Source: Isoperla grammatica (taxonomy: Eukaryota > Arthropoda > Insecta > Plecoptera > Perlodidae). From it: a stretch of 64,000 nt of DNA. Each line of letters starts with the position of its first letter. Position 1 is the first letter of the stretch. A model generated the notes under the pieces. The model did not search any database and was not told the origin of the DNA. It was given only the letters and a program-made list of their open reading frames with translations. The stretch spans positions 39,425,461 to 39,489,460 of the forward strand of contig OX246743.1 of assembly GCA_945910005.1 (NCBI GenBank). The letters are read 5' to 3'. Both the position numbers and the translations under genes were made by a program. Of this stretch, positions 59,715-64,000 are shown one piece after another.

Positions 59715-61563
59715 CTGTAACAACGACATTCAGTCAACTGTCTGGACAATAGACATGAAAACATGCAACCAATCCCTGGACATAATATGTCACGAATATA
59801 ACTAACTATTTATAGTTTACTTTTCATCAAGGATAGGAACTGTAGGATATCAGAGTAACAGGTCATATGAGAGAAGGACACCCAAAAGAGAATCGTTGTC
59901 AAGAGGAAAGCTATACATGCATTTGTAGTAAGTTACCTATGATAAGAGAGGACTAAGAAGACAACGTGCAAGATGCCAGGACTACACACAATAGGATATG
60001 GAGACACGTGGCACAAAATGGACTGTATTTCACTTGGAAAGATCGTGGGAGGACAGGGATGTAGCTGGTTGACAGACAAGAGAGGACGGGTGTTAAAAAA
60101 GAATTATGTTTGGCAGGTTGCTACTGTTTTTTGTTATGACCAAGTCACGGTGACTTTACCTGACTATTAAGTTGGGAAGGCTTAAAATGTGTTTCCCGTA
60201 CGTTTACCAAAAGAATTATAGACCTGCGAGTACACCGTAGTGAAAAAATAAAAATGTATTATAGGCAAACATAATTTGTTTGATGATCAAAATCTGTGGC
60301 TAAATATTAAGAAATTAGAAACAAATTCAGTAGCCTACAAACCTCTCTACATAATCAAAGTTTTATTTTAAACATTTGGTTAGGTAGCAATGTGTACAAT
60401 CACAACCAAACCAATGGAAAGTCGTGCAAAGCGAAAATGAAGAACGGAAAGCAACACGCTTTAAAAACAAAGTCCGGCTTAAGGTTGCTAAATAGCACAA
60501 AACAAAAAAATACATTTGATCAACTTGCATTTGGCATTGATTGTTACAATAGCGCACTTAAGAGTTAAAACACTTCCTTAAAGCATAAAATTAAAACAAA
60601 ATATTATTGAGCTACTTCTAAAGAAATATGTTGAAAACATTCCCAATCGAACCAAAAAGGTATTCTTCAACCATAACAACAAGAGTGGTTGAGTTGACTA
60701 TAAATTGTCGAAGAATGTTACATAAATATTTGTATGTTTACGCCGCTTAGTTTACACACATTTATATTTGAATGTGGCCTTTTCTTATAATTCGTTAATG
60801 TTTACAGGAGATAGTAGGCAAAAGTTTGCATATTCTTGTTATACAACTGACAATAACTGTAAGCAATATATGCATGCCAGGCGCAAAAGGAGGGAGTTTG
60901 AAGCTCTTTCGCTCAAGAAAGCATCGAGTAATTCAATTACTCAACTAGCCGGTCACAGTTTGAACTTTGTTCCTCTTTGCAAGGTAGTTACACATTTGTT
61001 TCGGCAAAGCAGTTGATCTAAAAGTATGTAATAAGAAAATAGATCATTGGTTTTGGTGATCACTTCTATATCATTAGTTTATAAACAACTAACTATATAT
61101 CAACAGTGGAAGGTGAACAACTTCCCTCTAGTTTGAAAACCCAAACCTCTATTCAATCTTCGAACAGTTATTTGTGTTGCATATAAATAACTAAAGCTAG
61201 ATCTAGATCAGGCACACATGTAGCATGAATACATAGTAATCTTAATGATTATATGTCTCACAACATCATAACAATGAGTATCATCAATGTTAAACTTCTT
61301 ATTCAGAATCTTAATTATATAAGTTTGTCTAAAATACACTGAGTACTTTTTAACAATTACTGTACTAAAATTCATAAAATAACAGGCAAATTTTAGTTAT
61401 GAGTTTACAATTGTTGTCAAGAAAAAACCTTGTAATTGTGGAAAAATTAAACGAGGTCCATCGAAATGTCAATAGAACATTCATGCATATGCCATTAAAA
61501 AAGAATTCCCTGGGAACATATTATTACAATTAAACCAAGAAGAGAAGTAAATTTGATTAAATA
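59715..61563. other. intron, no gene seen
   Basis: No coding or repeat feature recognised. Short frames at 59973 and 60768 on the plus strand lack motifs. Confidence 0.5.
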
Positions 61564-61886
61564 TTACTGTAATTTTTGTCTATCATGTTCATTATGCTTC
61601 CACAAGACGTGATCTCGAAGCACGTCCGAACGTTTAGCCAGATACGGACAAAGGTGACATTTATAACGGAGTTCTTGCCCACACTCGTACTTCCGGTGTC
61701 GTTCTAGACTTCCCTTGTGGACATATGTCCGGCTACATGAGTCGCACCTGAAGTCTTCGACTAAACCCGCGCCGCAATTTTGTGTGCGGTCAAGTTCCAA
61801 GTACCCCGAACTAGCGCAGACTCTTGACCCACAACTGTATGTTATTTTGGGTTGGTTTGGGACAATAACAGACCAAGACGTGGCAC
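61564..61886 (-). CDS. lola: lola-type terminal exon, two zinc fingers
   Basis: Acceptor ttcttatgtttcag then GT, giving Gly-Ala-Thr and a 107-residue tail. A C2HC finger lies at about residues 48-69 and a C2H2 finger at about 77-98. The linker is Cys-Gly-Gln-Glu-Leu-Arg-Tyr. The first 29 residues precede any start-like codon and are only seen by reading from the splice site. Confidence 0.87.
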
Positions 61887-63030
61887 CTGAAACATAAGAA
61901 CGCCAATAGTACGTTGTTGTGTGAAACAGTCTACTGAGTAAACTTATAAAACATTAATAGAACAAATATATTAGGGTGTAATCAAATATACCTTTTAGAT
62001 AAGAAATATGTAACTGAGTTTGGGAATCGTGATCTTACCTATCTACCAGTGGTATAGCTGTCCCAAACTACATTACATATGCTTTTGTCACAGGCGACGG
62101 GTTCGTAGCCAATCAGCGATCGGTATTTGCGCGGGTGTGTCTCGGGCAGTTTGCTGGTTGGCTACGAGTGCCTTGCCTGTGACGAAACCAGATGTAAGGT
62201 AATCTTGGGCCAAGTATAACTGAAGGAGTGAGTAGAAAAAATGCAATTATTCCTAACTCATAATGGATCAATGACCGTTAAATAAATAAATAAACAATAA
62301 ATAAATACAAACTATTTGCATGACACCAATGAAGTGTAGTTCCCATGTAATGCTGTAAAATTATCACATTAGACGTTCAATTGTTCAAATGAACGTTGTT
62401 AACGTAATCAATGATGTAGTTGCCATGTCTGGTCAACCACTGTTCGTGCGTTTTAGATACAAATCCAGGCTTGAGCAATGATTATGGATGTCACGTGATG
62501 GTGAATTGGTACACAAAAACTAACAAGTAAATAATTATTATTACATGTAACACCCGATATATTTACAAATTATTAAAAACAACTGATATACGGCACATTT
62601 CCAAGAAATCTCATGTAAGTACAAAATTGGAGTTTGGGCAGAATATTTAAAAGAGTGATGTATTTAGTAATCACATTACGAATACAAACAAACAAAGAGG
62701 GTTTGCTAATTAAATAAAATAGAATCACAAAAACACACATTTCATTCACAATGTTTAGACTAAGGAACGGTAAAAGTAACGAGGTAAGTCGATCGATTTG
62801 ATAACTTTCGACGTCCATGGGTACGGAAGTCAGCATTGTGGGTTCCTCCCATCATTCCTTGGTTTCAGTTCACTAATAGAGTACAGATATTTGTTTGAGA
62901 TGGTTTGAAGCTCCACCCCTTAGTTATGTGATCACGCCCAGCATAGCAAAAAAGACTGGTTATAAAAAAAAATATGATATTAATAAATATATGATTTTAT
63001 CAGACTCCTTCCTGGCTTGACGGTGCCAGA
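61887..63030. other. intron with one MITE
   Basis: A family B hairpin MITE lies at 62051-62220. The rest is AT-rich. Confidence 0.6.
62051..62220. mobile_element. hairpin MITE, family B copy 2
   Basis: Inverted ends tatagctgtcccaaactaca and the complement of tatacttggcccaagattac. Inner gcttttgtcacaggc pairs with gcctgtgacgaaacc. Related to 6217-6367. Confidence 0.78.
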
Positions 63031-63146
63031 CCATGCGTGGTTCTCATGTGGCACGCCAGAGCGAACGCGTCACTCCCTCACTCCCTGCTGGCCAGAGGGC
63101 AACTGGCCATGCGTGGTCCTCATGTGGCACGCCAGAGCAAACGCAT
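63031..63146. repeat. 76-bp tandem duplication inside finger exon
   Basis: The 40-bp blocks 63031-63070 and 63107-63146 differ at about three bases. They encode the end of the last finger. The offset is not a multiple of three, so the outer copy is out of frame after the stop. Confidence 0.9.
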
Positions 63147-63500
63147 GTTTCGTCTGATACATACACAACGCGCACGAGAGCTTCTTGACTTTGCCACGAC
63201 ACTCTTTCAGATGTCTACGCCGCTTGGACGGACTCATGTAACTCCGTTCACAGTTCGGACACGGGAACTGAGGCTTCGTCCCGCACAGAGAGTTGACGTG
63301 ATTGGACAGGTCGTACTTAGACTTGTAGCTCTTGTTGCAGGTAGGACACGGGAAGTGTTGGCGGTTGCCGCAATCCATGCTGACGTGTAGCTTCATCGTC
63401 TTCTTGCTCTTGTAGCTCTTGAAACACAACGGACACACGAAGCGAATAGTACCGGCGACCTCCAGGTTGTCGCCGTCCGGTGAAGGATACTCTGTAACGT
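63070..63500 (-). CDS. lola: lola-type terminal exon, four zinc fingers
   Basis: Acceptor tgttctctgttccag then AC, giving Asp-Val-Thr and a 143-residue tail. Fingers lie at about residues 23-44, 52-73 and 81-101 (C2HC, the third with a shortened His-x3-Cys) and 110-131 (C2H2). GC content is higher than the flanks. A partial tandem copy of the last finger follows the stop. The frame upstream to 63546 is intronic. Confidence 0.88.
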
Positions 63501-63987
63501 CTGGAACAGAGAACAAATTGTGGGGGCTGGTGATCAAGTGCTCCATGGAAATAATTACAAAATTGAAATCGAGTCAAAAGCTGGGTGTACAATGAGTATA
63601 AATGAATGAAAAAAGCATTTTTGTTTTTTGCAATTTTTCTCACTTTCATCTTAATACTGAGTATTTTCTATTTTCAGGCTTTATTTTCAACGTCCAATTT
63701 TCTGCACAAAGGAAGGAAGCAGGGGGGTGATAAAGGTACCAGTAGGTATGGGAAACTTTAGGTTTGATTAAAAATAGGAGTTACACAAAACGGTATTTTC
63801 ACGTGCATACTAATGCGTAACCTCGGTCAACTTGCTGCATGGTGGGGGCTTGGATGGATTGGACGACACAAAGGGTCTAAAATGTAGATACACTTATGAT
63901 ATTTACTTGCTTACAAATACAAGTAATTGTGCTATTGGAGGTTATACTGTGGACAAAGAATTATACACAACTCGCCAACATTTTCAG
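63501..63987. other. flank between opposite-strand exons
   Basis: AT-rich; no gene seen. It ends in a plus-strand polypyrimidine tract and acceptor. Confidence 0.5.
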
Positions 63988-64000
63988 ATGCCATCGTGTA
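63988..64000 (+). CDS. possible start of a further plus-strand finger exon (partial)
   Basis: The plus strand reads ccaacattttcag then AT GCC ATC GTG, cut by the window edge. Acceptor strength, two-base phase and the Asp-Ala opening all match the other terminal exons. There is too little sequence to see a finger. Confidence 0.35.

Overview
This is an arthropod, most probably insect, genomic window: AT-rich, with intron-sized gaps, tetranucleotide microsatellites, LINE 3' ends, hAT transposons and hairpin MITEs. One locus dominates it. I read it as the variable 3' part of a longitudinals lacking (lola)-type BTB-zinc-finger gene. In such genes one set of common 5' exons is spliced to one of many mutually exclusive terminal exons, each encoding its own zinc-finger tail. 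No BTB domain lies in the window, so the common exons should be outside it. The identification rests on family resemblance, without a database search.

I find 22 complete terminal finger exons and one more that is cut off by the right edge. Every one begins directly after a polypyrimidine-AG acceptor. Every one opens with exactly two bases of a split codon, the same phase throughout, and then reads openly to a stop. If the donor base is G, the split codons give only Asp, Glu, Gly or Val. An internal cassette exon at 43766-43888 has the matching acceptor phase and ends in a single G before gtaag. It therefore shows directly the kind of donor the terminal exons need. Fingers follow a rule: upstream fingers are C2HC (His-x4-Cys, running into Cys-Gly-Lys-Glu) and the last is normally C2H2.

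Layout: 1-17.2 kb holds eight minus-strand exons. The stretch 17.2-34.8 kb has no finger exon and is full of mobile elements: LINE 3' ends, two hAT elements with intact 8-bp target duplications, a foldback element and several hairpin repeats. From 34.8 to 44.9 kb, four plus-strand finger exons (34795, 38652, 39866, 44312) interleave with a minus-strand finger exon (43099-43481) and the minus-strand cassette. From 47.6 to 63.5 kb there are nine minus-strand exons. The last 13 bases look like the start of another plus-strand exon.

The main biological point is the mixed orientation. Plus-strand exons with the same splice phase and finger type cannot join a minus-strand common transcript by ordinary cis-splicing. 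They need trans-splicing (known for Drosophila lola, and for mod(mdg4), where some exons are antiparallel), a second set of common exons, or a local assembly inversion. The locus also shows finger exons being gained and lost: partial tandem copies beyond the stops at 57.9 and 63.0 kb, a probable dead exon at 52.5 kb, and exons with broken fingers at 11.3 and 34.8 kb.
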